Assembly: GCA_002270565.1 (NCBI GenBank)
Contig: NQMI01000036.1
Span: 186,001 to 250,000, forward strand
Length of the DNA: 64,000 bases
Source of the DNA: Stenocarpella maydis
Lineage: Eukaryota > Ascomycota > Sordariomycetes > Diaporthales > Diaporthaceae
Direction: 5' to 3'
Shown here: positions 36,088 through 47,370 of the stretch, one piece after another
Layout: each line of letters starts with the position of its first letter
How positions within the stretch are numbered: position 1 is the stretch's first letter
Notes under the pieces: generated by a model
Told to the model about the DNA's origin: nothing
Seen by the model: the letters and a program-made list of their open reading frames with translations, nothing else
The model's database searches: none
Made by a program: the position numbers and the translations under genes

Positions 36088-36622
36088 GCAGAACGCTGCC
36101 GTCAGAAGGGCTAGGCGAGAGTATCGAGCATATCGATCACATCGAGCACATAGACAGGAAGAAAGCCCTGAAATCTTGAAAAAAGAGGCGACAACTCCCG
36201 CGAAACAGCTCAAAACACCGCCAAAGACATCGACCGCTGAAGTCATCGCCACAGCAGCGAGCTTCTGAGAGGAGAGGACACGCAAGGAAACGGTCCTTGA
36301 GTCAATTGCGCCAAGCCCCCCTCGAAAAGCCAAACAAACATGGGCCAACCCAAGTATGCCAAATCTGGATCATGAGAGCCGAGCACAGATACTACGTCTG
36401 ATGGCTAGGATCGACAGAGTCGAGCGCGCCAATAGGAGTGGCCGCAAGAAGCAGCGCCAGCGCCACACCACACAGCTGTGCACGATAGCCAGCCTTGGAA
36501 ACCAGGTCAGTGGAATTCTGGCAGAAGCCTCGATTCCGATGATCGAAAACTCCAAGTCAGCGAGGCAGGATCTTGCCAACCGGCTGAGGCGCAAGGTGCG
36601 GGCAAAACCGGGCCCCAGCTAG
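36068..36622 (+). pseudogene. Out-of-frame continuation of the DUF2293 protein tail
   Basis: In the frame reached by a one-base slip in the A7 tract at 36061-36067, the tail continues: NEQNAAVRRARREYRAYRSH, ESPEILKKEATTP, KTPPKTSTAEVIATAASF. It is then broken once by TGA (36266-36268) and resumes EERTRKETVLESIAPSPPRK through MPNLDHESRAQILRLMARID to a final stop at 36622. The same charged, Arg/Lys/Ser composition on both sides and a single interruption over about 185 codons suggest this was the original C-terminus. Alternatives are a sequencing error in the homopolymer plus a real stop, or a separate small gene from the ATG at 36359. Confidence 0.5.
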
Positions 36623-37724
36623 GAGAGTCCTGGAAAGATCCCAGCGTCCGCTCTACTGGATCATTTTGAGAATAATACCTTTTTCTAGATGACCGGTTAC
36701 ATTAGCCACTCAATATCCATGGTTCGTTGTGTACCTTGGTAATTGGCGGAGAAAACGGTCCACTCGTCTGGAATCACGACGGATACGGCTCCGAGGAAAG
36801 AACAAGATAGGCCATGTGTATTTCCATATGGCATGCCATTTTTCTGGTTAGCGAGGAAATTAGAAAGAAAATTATGTCTATCACCTGCTGATACCCAGGC
36901 AACTTTTTGACAATGCCTGGTACACTAGGGGCTGGATGGGCTGGCAGACCGCCGGAAACGGAGATGCTCATAAGTGGTTTCATTTTTAATCCGGTCACAA
37001 TCCCCTTTAAAAAAAAAAGGAGCTATAGTAGTTCCTTCTTATAACGGTTGTCACCTGGTAGCGGCCTCAGATCTCGCAGCTCTGACAGTATGTCCCACTT
37101 AGTATACGAGGGTCGGTGCCGTCACTGTACAGCCCAACAGACTGTCTTGGAATGAAAGGTCATGGCGACCGAGCGCGTGTTCGAGACGGGGGCGATAGCT
37201 GCATCAGAGGAACGCCCAACACGAGCTTCACGGGCAGCACATCCCCGGCCGAGCCGATGTAGACTGCCTACTTTGGTACTGTAACGCTCATGCACTGCAG
37301 TACGGCACATATACCCACATAATTACCACCCCATGGATGCAAACCAATTCTGCCGGCGAATCCTGCTTCTACATTGGGGACGTATGCACGCGGCTCACAC
37401 AGGGGCACATGCAAGTGATAAGCGAAGCGTGTTATGGGTGTGGCCTTGGCCAGCCCGCAGTTCCCCAACCACCCCCGGACGTCCGGCCTACGGCCGGAGC
37501 AGGGGGGCACCGGCGGATCGGACCAGCCTCACAGAGAGATGGTGGCGCAAGGGGTTTGTGAGATTCATAAATGCAGATCACCGCCCTCTCGATCTCGGTG
37601 GGGTGGTGGGAGGGGTGAGCTCACGTATTCGTGATCGTTGAAGCCTTTTCTGACAACTCATTGTTCGAGCCGAGCGAGAATTGGAAGCAAATAACCACCC
37701 GCATAAAAAGCAGAGTCCTTCACC
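36623..37724. promoter_or_regulatory. Upstream region of SCD1
   Basis: 1.1 kb with no supportable gene. Short frames around 37333-37641 have no domain. A CATAAAA element sits about 20 bp before the SCD1 start (37703), and the start is preceded by CTTCACC. Nothing else can be assigned. Confidence 0.35.
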
Positions 37725-38532
37725 ATGGGTTCCAACTCGACATCTTCAGACGAGATCACCTTCTCAGGTATGCACCTAGCCCAATGGGGTATTCTTTCAG
37801 ACGGGCACCTGTTAACCGACCACGATCATCAGATTACCTCGGGCTCAACGCCGCCCTCTTCGAGTGGGCAGACAGCTACGACTCCAAAGATTGGAAGCGG
37901 CTGAGCAGATGCATTGCCCCGACCCTCCGTGTAAGCAGGACACACCCACCACCACCACCACAAAACGCCTCCCGGCCCGCCACAGCGCAGATCTCCCATA
38001 GAGCCAAGCAAAGCCACCTCCTCGCCCATTCGCCCTGCCTGCCTGCCCGCCTGCTAACTGCACCGGAATCGTTGAAAATAAACAGATTGACTACCGCTCC
38101 TTCCTCGACAAGCTCTGGCCGGCGATGCCCGCCGAGGAGTTCATAGCCATGATCTCGGACAAGGCGGTGCTGGGCAACCCGCTCCTGCGCACGCAGCACT
38201 TTGTCGGCGGCTCCCGCTGGGAGAAGGTCTCGGACACCGAGGTCATCGGCCACCACCAGCTGCGCGTCCCGCACCAGGTCTACACCGACGCCACCCTGAG
38301 CGAGGTCAAGGTCAAGGGCCACGCCCACAGCTATAATATGCACTGGTACCGCAAGATCGACGGCGTCTGGAAGTTTGCCGGGCTCAACCCGGATATCCGC
38401 TGGAGCGAGTACGACTTCGACAAGGTCTTCGCCGACGGCAGGGAGAACTTTGGGGAGGCCGAGCAGGCGGCGCCGGCGAAAGGCGTCGTGACCGAGGAGG
38501 TTAGGGCACTGCAGGCTGCAGTTTCCGTGTAA
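37725..38532 (+). CDS. SCD1: Scytalone dehydratase (DHN-melanin synthesis)
   Basis: Catalyses dehydration of scytalone to 1,3,8-trihydroxynaphthalene and of vermelone to DHN in the melanin pathway. Exons 37725-37767, 37833-37930, 38086-38532; introns of 65 bp (GTATGC, GTTAAC, CAG) and 155 bp (GTAAGC, GCTAAC, CAG); 195 aa. The active-site residues known from the rice-blast enzyme fall at the same numbers: Tyr30 and Asp31 ([10 protein letters not shown]), Tyr50 (RIDYRSF), His85 (RTQHFVGG), His110 (RVPHQ), Ser129 and Asn131 ([10 protein letters not shown]). The fold is the SnoaL/NTF2-like cone barrel, active as a trimer. The C-terminus is about 20 residues longer than the 172-residue reference, ending in an Ala/Val-rich tail. 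No other melanin gene lies in the window, so it is unclustered here. Confidence 0.97.
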
Positions 38533-38941
38533 ATTAGTCAGTTCGTCTATATAATAAGCATTGCGTCTTGCCCTTGTGTGCAGTACGTGAAAGATTGAGA
38601 GGAGCTTTGGCCGTGCCAGAACAAATGCACAGCAGAAGCGAGGAAGTCAGCACAAGCAGCAACAAGACCAGGAGCTGAAGTCCGTCATCGACATTTCAAG
38701 GCCGCCATGTGACGATGAAGGAGGCAGAGATGAGAAAATGCCCATTGACATACACGTAATATGTACTTCAAACCTCGCAAGTTCCGATTTCGATAGTTGA
38801 TGTTGCGTAGAAGTATGTCCGCCGATGCTATCATGCGGTAGTTTCTCGATATTTCTTCATGAATCCCGGACTCCAAGCAATGATTCGGCAACGGTAGATC
38901 AACAGGTGGCCCATAAAATCGCCCGTAACGCCAGCGCCTGA
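38533..38941. terminator. Convergent 3' region of SCD1 and RAD5
   Basis: The two genes converge here with 0.4 kb between stops. AATAAG at about 38552-38562 is a possible poly(A) signal for SCD1. Nothing coding is seen. Confidence 0.35.
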
Positions 38942-41900
38942 TTAGCTCAACAGCTCCTTGATGTCCTCGATGCGCTGCATCTTCTTCTCTTCATCGCTCA
39001 TCATTCCCAGAGAGGTAGCGCTGTGGGTGACTCGAGTTAGCCTTGAACTAATGTCATCCCAAGGGCGAGAGAGTACTCACATAAATTTCTTCCTCTCCTG
39101 CACCTTCAACATCCTCTCCTCGACACTGTCCTTCACTATGAACCGGTACACCTTGACCTCATCCTCCTGTCCCATCCGGTGCACCCGATCGATGGCCTGC
39201 GCCTCAACCGCAAAACTCCACCACGGGTCCATCATGAAAACCCTCTTGGCGCTGGTCAGATTCAGGCCCACGCCGCCTGCCTTAAGACTGAGCAGGAGCA
39301 CAGTAAATTTATTGCTGTCCCGGAACCTGTCGAGGACCGCGGCTCGAGCTTTCTGCGCCAGCGAACCGTCCAGGCGGAGGAATTGCATGTTTGCCTTCTC
39401 CAAAGCTGGCTCGATAAGTGTCATGAAGGATGTGAACTGACTGAAAACGACCGATTTCATGTTCGGGCACTCCCTGCGCAGAGCCCGGAGGTGCTTTATC
39501 AGGGCGACCACCTTGGCCGAAGAGGCATTGACACCGAGTCGCTGGAGGCTTATGCGAGGGGCCTCCTGGCCGGGTCTGAGGTCCGGGTCGTCATCGTGGC
39601 GAACAACCTCGAAGAGGTCCCGAGAATTAATGACCTCACGGCAGTTGAAGCACTTTGGGACCTCGTGGTGATCGGTCTGGTGGTTGATGTACTCAAGCAG
39701 ACACTTTTTGCACGCAGAGTGCCAGCAGCCGGTGACGGTTTGGTCAATCATTGGTTCCTCGCAGCAGACTGGGCACTCATTGGCGGCCTCGTCCCTGATC
39801 TGCTTGAGCACATGGGCACCGAAAGCATTGGCATCCTTTTCGTCATCGGTGTCAGCAGTGAATCGCTCGATCAGCGCCGAGAGGTCCATGTCATCAGCGA
39901 GACCTGCCGCAGCATCGGCAGCGGCTCCGGCCTCCTCTTCGTCTGCCACTATGTCCTGGTTCCTGACAAGGTTGGGGTGGCAGCAAGTCTGCCTCAGGCG
40001 CAAGAGCTGCGCAAAGATCGTGGTGAATGCTTTCATGACAGTGCCTGCTTGCACATTTTCTTGGAAGGTTCTCTTGGCGCGCGTATAAACGTAGTCATAA
40101 ATCTGTCGCTCAGTCTCTGACAGTTCAATGTCGACTACGTCGATGCTCTTCGGCGGCAGGTTCACAAGGGGCGTGCCATCTGGTGTTTTCATGTCCTTGG
40201 TGCGCCGCATCACCAGAGGCTCCAGCACGGTCTGTACGACGTCTAATGCCTTGACAAAGTTGCCCGCCTCGAACGGCACGGTGATAAATGTGCGCCAGAA
40301 AGAGAAGTTGCTCCACGGTTCAACCCGCAGGAAACGGATCAGGCTGAAGAGATCCTCGAGCTTGTTCACGATGGGTGTTCCGGTCAGCACCCATCGATGT
40401 TCGGCAGCCAAGTCGTAGCATGCCTTGGCAGTCTTGGACTGCCGATTCTTGATGTTGTGCCCTTCGTCGAGAATGACGCGGAAGAAGTTCAGAGAAAACA
40501 GCCCACGGTGGCCATCCATATTGCCACCCTTGGACGCTATCTGTGTGAACTCAGACAGCACAACACCATAACTGGTGATGATCACATCAGGAGCCGTGGA
40601 TGCGTTGGCCTCGCAGCAAAGAGTCCGAAGATCGGCGACTTTCTCACTACCATAGTACACCATTGACTTCAAGGTGCCCTCTTTGGACGCATTCTCCGCC
40701 TCGCTCTGCCACTGGGCCAGCAGAGACATGGGAGCTACAACAAGAGTAGTGCACGGGGCCGAGATGACCCCGGAGGTCGACGAGGGGAGGCGGGGAAGGT
40801 TGTTGACGGACCCAGAACCACGCCCGCTGCTGCTCCTGGCCTCGACAGCCGCCTCCGAGCGGTGTGAGTGGATTAGGCTCAGCATCTGTATCGTCTTCCC
40901 TAATCCCATTTCGTCCGCAAGTATGCCGCCGAGGCAATGTTGCTCTTGCACTGGAAAGTCGAGGGACAGGTCTCCAGAGTATGGGTTCATGTAGAAGCAG
41001 GGCTGGTCGGCAACACGAGGCAGGTCTTTGTCATCGGCATCCTTGATTGGCCAGGCGTATTCCTCCCATAAGGGGTGCATGGATACCTCGCGTCGTTTCT
41101 CCTTCTCGTTCTTCTCCTTGGAGAGCATCCAGTGGAGCGCCTGCTTCTGGTAGGGGCGAAGGGTCATGGCGAATGTCTTGGCAGGCTCTGCCTCGGGGGT
41201 GTCAAAATCAAAGGACTGGGCCTTTTTGTAGAGGGAATCAAGCTGGTCCTGCTCAAGTTCTGTGCCATCCTCGTCTTCTGATGGGGTCGAGGAACCAGAC
41301 TTGTCGCCCTTGTCGGACTTCTTGGCCTGGGTTGGTTCGTTTTCCTGCTTCTCCGCTAGCTCGGCAGCCTCCAGGAGGCCCTCTCGAGAATGACGGGCGG
41401 CAGCGGCGCTGAGCTTGGTGGGGTTCAGGTTGATCTCCTGGAACAGCCTCACCAGCGCAACCTGCCTGAGGCGGAGCTCCCGCTCCTCGGTCGTCTCCTT
41501 CTCTTCGTAGAGGCCAGTCGAGCGGTTGTCGGGTAGCTTGAAACCTGGTCTCTGGAAGGCGGACTTGAGAAAAGAGCAGCGTAGCTGAATAAAGAGGGTG
41601 TCATTTGTCCTCAAGCGCTCGGGAGCGTAGACGCATGTCGCGTCGAACCTGCAGCACTTCTGATCCATGAGGGTTGAGATCCAGTTTGCACTATCCTTTG
41701 CCAGGCGGCCGATTTCCATCCCCTTGTTGTTTGTGAACCTGACAATGACATCGACCCGTTGTCTTTTCAGAGGTTGGGTGGCCTTTTGGCGCTCGATCTT
41801 GAGTGCATCTCCATATTTCACAAGGTTTGCTCCGCTTCTGGTCGCCCAGCCCTCGACACCGAAAGAGCCAATATAGCGGGATTCAGGGGTTGATCGAAGG

Positions 41901-42583
41901 GGGTTCTCGAGGCGATGATCAGGCGGCTTGGGTTCCTGCGGTTTGAAATTCCTTGTTGCAGTGGTCTGGAGACCGCTATGTGTTGCGTTTTTCTTGAACT
42001 TGTTCCAGGTGCCATCAAAGTACATATTGACGGCTCTCTCCATGTCGCCACCACATTTCTCACGGATAATTTCGAGTACATCGGGCTGGACCTTGTCCCC
42101 CACAAAGCTTTCGAACGTCCCCTGGTCAAAGGCCAGGGACGCATCGCTTTGGTTCGATGGGCCCGCTTCAGCTGTTGAGGCGCCATAGTTTGCAGATACT
42201 GGTTCTTTTTCTTTTAAAGAGACACCGTGATCCGCGTGATTCAAATCTTGGGGGCGTGTATCGACAAATAAATCGGCGTCGGCATCGGCATTGGCTTCGT
42301 GGCCAGAACCTTGGATGAATCGTGGCTTCGAAGATGATGTGGCATTTGAGGCGGACGCGTCTAGAGGTGCGGTAACTACTCCGCCTGACTGAGAGAAGCG
42401 TCTTCTCTTGGCTGGAGGCTCGCCGTTTGCATGAGGAGCCATAGCGCGAGTCGTCATGGTTGGAAACAAGGCGTGTTGGGATTCGAGTGGCCAAGACAAG
42501 ACGCCGCGACGACCGAGTGCTTGGGTTGGAGCATCTTCTGATGAGACGCGCCTGGCCTTTGACGGCGCGACTTTTGGCGTCAT
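38942..42583 (-). CDS. RAD5: RAD5-type SWI/SNF helicase and RING ubiquitin ligase
   Basis: Post-replication repair protein: DNA translocase/fork remodeller and E3 ligase that polyubiquitinates PCNA with Ubc13-Mms2 (HLTF orthologue; mus-41 in Neurospora). Large exon 42583-39081, 60-bp intron 39080-39021 (GTGAGT, acceptor CACAG), last exon 39020-38942; 1193 aa ending KKFIATSLGMM...IKELLS. Domains in order: nuclear-type basic N-terminus (PPAKRRRF, 57-64), a UBA-like stretch (about 150-195), HIRAN (about 236-345), SNF2 ATPase with DEMGLGKT (557-564) and DEGH (706-709), C3HC4 RING (937-982), helicase C-terminal domain with the DRVHRMGQ motif (about 1132-1139). An in-frame ATG at 42457 is an alternative start. 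All catalytic motifs are intact. It is divergent from the NDUFAF6-like gene. Confidence 0.96.
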
Positions 42584-42793
42584 GGGCTGTGGCCTTTGTC
42601 AGCACGGTGGGGAGGCGCGACAGGGGTCCGCTGCGGCTAATTGTGCCCACATGCCGCTGCGTCATTTGGACGAAGCTTTGCCCCTGCCCGTCTTTTTCTT
42701 TTTTGATGTGCTGGTCATGGCTCACCATTTGCTACCGCCAGATGTCATGTCAACGATGGCGACCCCCCCTCCTTGAGTCTTGTTGGCCATATA
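42584..42793. promoter_or_regulatory. Compact bidirectional promoter between RAD5 and the NDUFAF6-like gene
   Basis: Only 210 bp separate the two predicted start codons. On the RAD5 side a short upstream frame (ATG at 42718, 18 codons, Lys-rich, stop at 42662) precedes the main ATG. A GCTGAC branch-like element with a CACAG acceptor lies directly before the RAD5 ATG, suggesting a possible 5'-UTR intron. No TATA box is seen, as in many fungal housekeeping promoters. Confidence 0.55.
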
Positions 42794-43983
42794 ATGTGTC
42801 TCTCCCACAGCCTCAGACATGGCCCAGGAAGGCCAATCGTACGGGCATTGGGCCGCCTCCGGGCAACCGGAGCAAGAGGGATCACATCAGAAGCAGAAAT
42901 CGCAAGCGCCCGGGAATACTGCGCAAATCAATTGAGGTCTGCATCGCCCTAATCTCCCTCCCCGTCCCCCTCTCCTCCCTTGGGCCCTGTCCTCACATGC
43001 TTTGGACCTGCAGAAAAGGCGACTATGATTCCTACCTAGTCCGCCAGTTCGTCCCTCGTTCTGCCCAAAATGCCTACGACGCCCTGCGCACCCTCAACCT
43101 CGAGCTCGCCCGCCTTCCCGAGACCGTCTCGAACCCGACGATAGGCCTTATGCGCATGCAGTTCTGGCGCGACTCTGTCAATAAGACCTTCGCCGGCAAT
43201 CCTCCCAAGGAGCCAATCTCCATCCTCCTGCACAAGGCCATCACAGACCTCGCCGAGAGGACGGGCTCCACCAGCAGCGCAAGCTCCCTCAAGTTCTGGC
43301 TGCTGCGCTTCATCACTACCCGCGAGAAGCACATGGACAACAGGCCATTCTCGAGCCTGGCCGCCCTGGAGGACTACGCCGAGAACACATATGCCACACT
43401 CATATACATGACCATGGCTGCAATGGACGTCCGCTCCATGCACATGGACCATCTGGCCAGCCACATCGGCAAGGCATGCGGCATCGTCGCCACCCTGCGC
43501 GGCGTGCCAGTCCTGGCTGCGCCGCCGCGGCCAGTGCACACTCCCGGCGGGGTCGAAGCCGGCGGCAGCAGGAGTCAGGCTCTCCTGCTGCCCCTCGACG
43601 TCATGGCCGAGGTCGGTCTGCGAGAAGAGGACGTGTTCCGCCACGGCCCCAACGCTCACGGCCTGCAGGACGCCATATTCAAAGTGGCCACACGTGCCAA
43701 CGATCATCTGATCACAGCAAGGGAGATGTTGAAGAATATACGACAGGGTGCGGATCCTGGCCATGAATACGAACACGCTGGCGAGGCGGAGCACACGTAC
43801 GGCGATGAGGGAGACACCACACAGCGGGATGTAAAACGCGGCTTTGGGGTTCTTCTGGAGGCTGTGCCTGCTGGTGACTACCTAGAACGGATCCAGAAGG
43901 CCAATTTTGACCCTTTCCAGGTCAGGAGTAGCTGGAAGTTGCCATGGAGAATTTGGCAAGCCCTTCGGAAACAACAGATATAG
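42794..43983 (+). CDS. NDUFAF6: NDUFAF6-like complex I assembly factor (squalene/phytoene synthase fold)
   Basis: Mitochondrial protein needed for assembly of the ND1 module of respiratory complex I. Exons 42794-42936 and 43014-43983, intron 77 bp with donor GTCTGC and acceptor CTGCAG; 370 aa. Exon 1 encodes an Arg-rich, acid-free presequence (RPIVRALGRLRATGARGIT) followed by AEIASAREYCANQL, which splices into RKGDYDSYLVRQFVP. This is the expected junction for the family. Exon 2 gives FVPRSAQNAYDALRTLN, MRMQFWRDSVNKTF, DYAENTYATLIYMT, HIGKACGIVATLRGVP, and ends ...KANFDPFQVRSSWKLPWRIW. The trans-isoprenyl synthase DxxxD motifs are absent, as usual in this non-enzymatic branch. A longer open frame upstream of exon 2 overlaps RAD5 and is an artefact. 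The unusual GTCTGC donor is the main uncertainty. Confidence 0.88.
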
Positions 43984-44178
43984 CATCAATTCATCATGGC
44001 GCAATTCGCGATTTGTGTCGAATAATAATCTTTAATGTAACTGGTCGGGACACGGACGAAGAGAGTCCGTAATTGTAAATCAATCTGCTCAGGTGAGGAG
44101 GAAGGCCTGCCTTATTTGTGCCGGTCTTACTAAAACCTACCCATACGGTCATGTCTCTAACCAAATCTTGTCAAATCT
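43984..44178. terminator. Convergent 3' region
   Basis: 195 bp separate the NDUFAF6-like stop from the ankyrin-gene stop. AATAATAATC at about 44021 could serve as the poly(A) signal of the former. Confidence 0.35.
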
Positions 44179-45804
44179 CTAGGCCTTGTCGAGTTGGGGA
44201 TGAACGAGTTTCAACTTCTCATCGTCGATATCGGACAAGAGAAACGGGCAATGCTCCCTGCCTCCATCCTCAGCTGTGTTATTATTAGCAATTTGCGTCC
44301 TCCACTCTCGCATCTCTTCATCACTGGGAGTTATCCCTGTCGACAGAAGAAGTTCACCAACCGCCTCCGTCGGAAACGGGCCGCGTCTCGGCCTCCACCC
44401 GCCTCGGCAGGTACTGACCAGAGCCGAAAATGACTCCGAGAATGCGGCTTTGTGAGTATCTCTGTTGGACGTGCTGTCGTCCTTAGCCACAGACTCTGTC
44501 GCATTATCAACAATAGCCTTGACAAGCCGCCCCCAAACCTCCCGCACATCACGATACAATGACTTGGGCAGGCCATGGAAGAGATTCCACTCTGAGTCGT
44601 CGCTATCGTAGTCAACTAACGGCCCCCGTGAGTCAAAAAGCTCGACGGTCATCTCGATGCAGAGTTCCAAGACATCTCCCGGAAAGTCCATTCGGGACCG
44701 GAACACTTGGTTCCAAGCAGCACCTATTCTGATGTAGATTTCTGCGGCGCGCAACAATGGGAGAACAGCGAAGGGGAACAGAAATCGTCCAGCTGCATTG
44801 CTCAGAACGGCTTGTAGTGGTGTCTTACCTTGGATATCACTGTTATCATTGTCAAATAACAGCGACCGTTGGGGCCTGCCATGTGCGTCCAAGTCCGCAC
44901 CACATTCAACAAGGCACGAAATCGCATCCTTTAACCGTTCCGTAAAAATGTCCATATTCTCCCAGCACGCCCAACTCATGGATGCCACCGTGTGAAGTTT
45001 AGTCTCGCCATGCATACGGCTCTGAACAAGGCTCCGTTCATGGCCTGCAAGGGCTTTCACAGCTTCGAAGTTCCCCTTCGACACTGCATAGTGGAGGAGA
45101 GGGAAGGCGCCCTGTTTGGCATCCAACCCGCTCTGTGGAAAGCATTATTAAGATTTCCGTCTCAATGTGGCCCACTGTATGACAGATGTAAGTGCTGAAT
45201 TCGACTCGTGATGTTCTCAGGCAGAAGCAGCATTCTTCGCTTATTCTACTCTTTGTCCTCTAACACACTCTTCGTGAATCTTGAAGCTCACCAGTGCTCC
45301 ACCTTTTTTACTGGATCGCCACATCCGGCCCTTGAGCAGACCAAGATTGCATCCTGCCTCGGTCAAAGCCTCCACAACCGCTGAGTTACCGCGAGCAACA
45401 GCAAGGAACAGTAGTAGTGGATGTCTACTGGGTAAAGTTTGACTTCCCAGGCTCGGAATGCCGCCAAGTAGCGCACATTGAGATTTGTACCGTTGATGTA
45501 ACTACGACGGCTGGTGGGCGAGTGCTGCACGAATGGTATTTTGGGCAACGGGTAGCGATGAGGGCCCCCCCTTGATGGATGCCCAGTGTAAGGCCGTCAT
45601 TGGACTGTTCGTGAAAAGACGGTCTCGGGGCTGCGGGCCCTCAAACCGCCTGTCCCCCAAAGCAAGCTGGCCCTGGCACTCTTTGCATCCTTCGGCATCA
45701 TTGCTCCCTTGACATCCTGCTTCATCTTCCTTGGAAGGGATCCCATCGGTTCCTGACTTGAATTTGTCGCGGCCGACCAACCATCTTCCATAGTGCTGAT
45801 ACAT
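44179..45804 (-). CDS. Ankyrin-repeat protein
   Basis: Exons (read leftward) 45804-45506, 45427-45292, 45132-44179; introns of 78 bp (GTAGTT...CCCAG) and 159 bp (GTGAGC...CCACAG). Phases agree (299 + 136 + 954 nt, 462 aa). Ankyrin units: NSPMTALHWASIKGG (exon 1), HPLLLFLAVARGNSAVVEAL followed by TEAGCNL (spliced exon 1/2), FPLLHYAVSKGNFEAVKAL and the degenerate ETKLHTVASMSW...LVECGADLD (exon 3). The C-terminal half is acidic with no recognised domain. The N-terminus (MYQHYGRW..., then Cys/Glu-rich) is also unassigned, and a second open frame overlaps it, so exon 1 is the least certain part. Likely a protein-protein interaction module; partners unknown. Confidence 0.7.
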
Positions 45805-47370
45805 TGGAGTGCTTGACCCACCCCCATATCAGTGTACAAGCTTTGCTTCATAAGTATGTGGCCTCACATTTTATAAAGAGCTGGCTGCAGGTGCTCTCAT
45901 GTGTCTTTGCTCGCAAGTCCCAGGTTGGAGGCCTGTCTAGGCTGTGGAAGCGCCTCCGCAATCTGCTACAGGATTTCAGGAGGTAGATGTGGAATGCGAT
46001 AAGGCTCGCACGGCTTGACCGTTACACGAGGGTCATAACGCGTTGGTATAGAGTTCTATATGATGACTGTGGGCACCATGATGCTGTAGAGATTTCCTGC
46101 TTTGGAGGTGATATGTGTTTGATACAAATGCCGATGAGTCTGATGAATATCTTGTTGATGTATCTGTGGTTCTTGTAAACCAGTCCCAACTATACCGAAC
46201 AGATGCAATGACTTTTAATTCCAAGATTTCCTTTGACTATTCATCTTGGTCCGTTGTTGACTTTGATCTTTGGGAATGTAACCTTAAATTGCGAGGCCAC
46301 ACACTTGGGCACAATGGGATACATCGCATGAGCGATACACACAATAACACCAAGACAGAGGGCCCTCATACTCCGGCCACACGGTCAAACAGTCCTTTTT
46401 TCTGCCGTCCCAATCCAATAATAGCACTTGCATGATCTACTTACTCTGAGAACTTGCACCAGGAGTTTCTTTGTCGGAGCAGGATCGAGGAGACTTTGGG
46501 TATGAGTTTTCCAAATCAAAGAGTGCTAGTAGTTCTCTAGGCATTCTCTGCCTTCATGGAATGTTGATGAAGCTCCATCCAGTCCAATATTTTTGTCACT
46601 TCGTCATTGGGGGCGGATTGGCTCATCCTGTATGTCGTCAGTACCTAGGTATATTTTTACTCAACGGGAAGCCGCGGCATGGTCAAGAGGAGTCGAGAGT
46701 TGAAAAGTGGTGCCTTCCAACGCAATTCCGTCCTCCAGCAACTTGCGCCCACATATTGATTGGGTATTAAGTACTCTAGTCCTGTAAGAGCCGCTCAAGA
46801 ACCTTGATGGCAAAGGTGGCCTCGTACCGGATCAAATAATTATTCAGGGTCCCCAAGCGTGCGGGTTCGTGACGAAAGCGGCTCCTCCATTCCCTTAGCT
46901 AAAGTATCTGGCCATCAAGGTTCTCAAAAGACCCCTTCGAGTCTTAAGTTGCACGAACGTCAAGGCAGTGGCGGCAGTGTATCTTGGTGAACGCCGAATA
47001 CGCTGCGTTCCAAAGTAAGTCAGGGAAGACGAATGGCAGCAAGAATTTGGCATGTCAATCTCCATTTTTCGACACCCGGAAACAAGCCCAAACCTTAGCT
47101 ATGAAAGGACCAAGTATGGGCCGGAAAAGCAGCTGGCAATCCTGACCTTTACAGTGGCTAAATGGGGACATCGTGACAGGCTGCATGTGCCCATCAAGGT
47201 GCGCACGTCTGAGTATTGGAAGGCGCTCGTGTCTACGGTTTGCCTCGTAACCCCTCCAGATCGTTAAATTAAGGCTTCCGAGGTTGCCTTCCCATCTGTT
47301 GGAGGTTACCTCTGGGCCTCGAACATTTCTCGCAACAATCCATATCTGATTTCCTGTATTCAACTACAGA
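45805..47370. promoter_or_regulatory. Upstream region between the divergent ankyrin and FAD-oxidoreductase genes
   Basis: 1.6 kb between divergent starts with no supportable coding exons; short open frames have no domains. It contains ACCTAGGT at 46643-46650. A short inverted similarity is visible between 46790-46815 (CAAGAACCTTGATGGC) and 46910-46930 (GCCATCAAGGTTCTC), about 100 bp apart. Confidence 0.4.

Noticed and set aside
39179..40120. 313-codon open frame antisense to RAD5
   Set aside because: Shadow of the RAD5 coding sequence on the other strand; no domain and no splice logic.
42460..43013. Long plus-strand open frame running into the NDUFAF6-like exon from the left
   Set aside because: It overlaps RAD5 antisense and gives a Trp/Cys-rich nonsense N-terminus. 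A different frame spliced at 42936/43014 gives a mitochondrial presequence and the conserved family junction.
46790..46930. Inverted similarity CAAGAACCTTGATGGC / GCCATCAAGGTTCTC as a possible transposon end pair or hairpin terminator
   Set aside because: Only about 15 bp pair with about 100 bp between them and no second copy is visible, so it was noted in the intergenic entry but not called an element.
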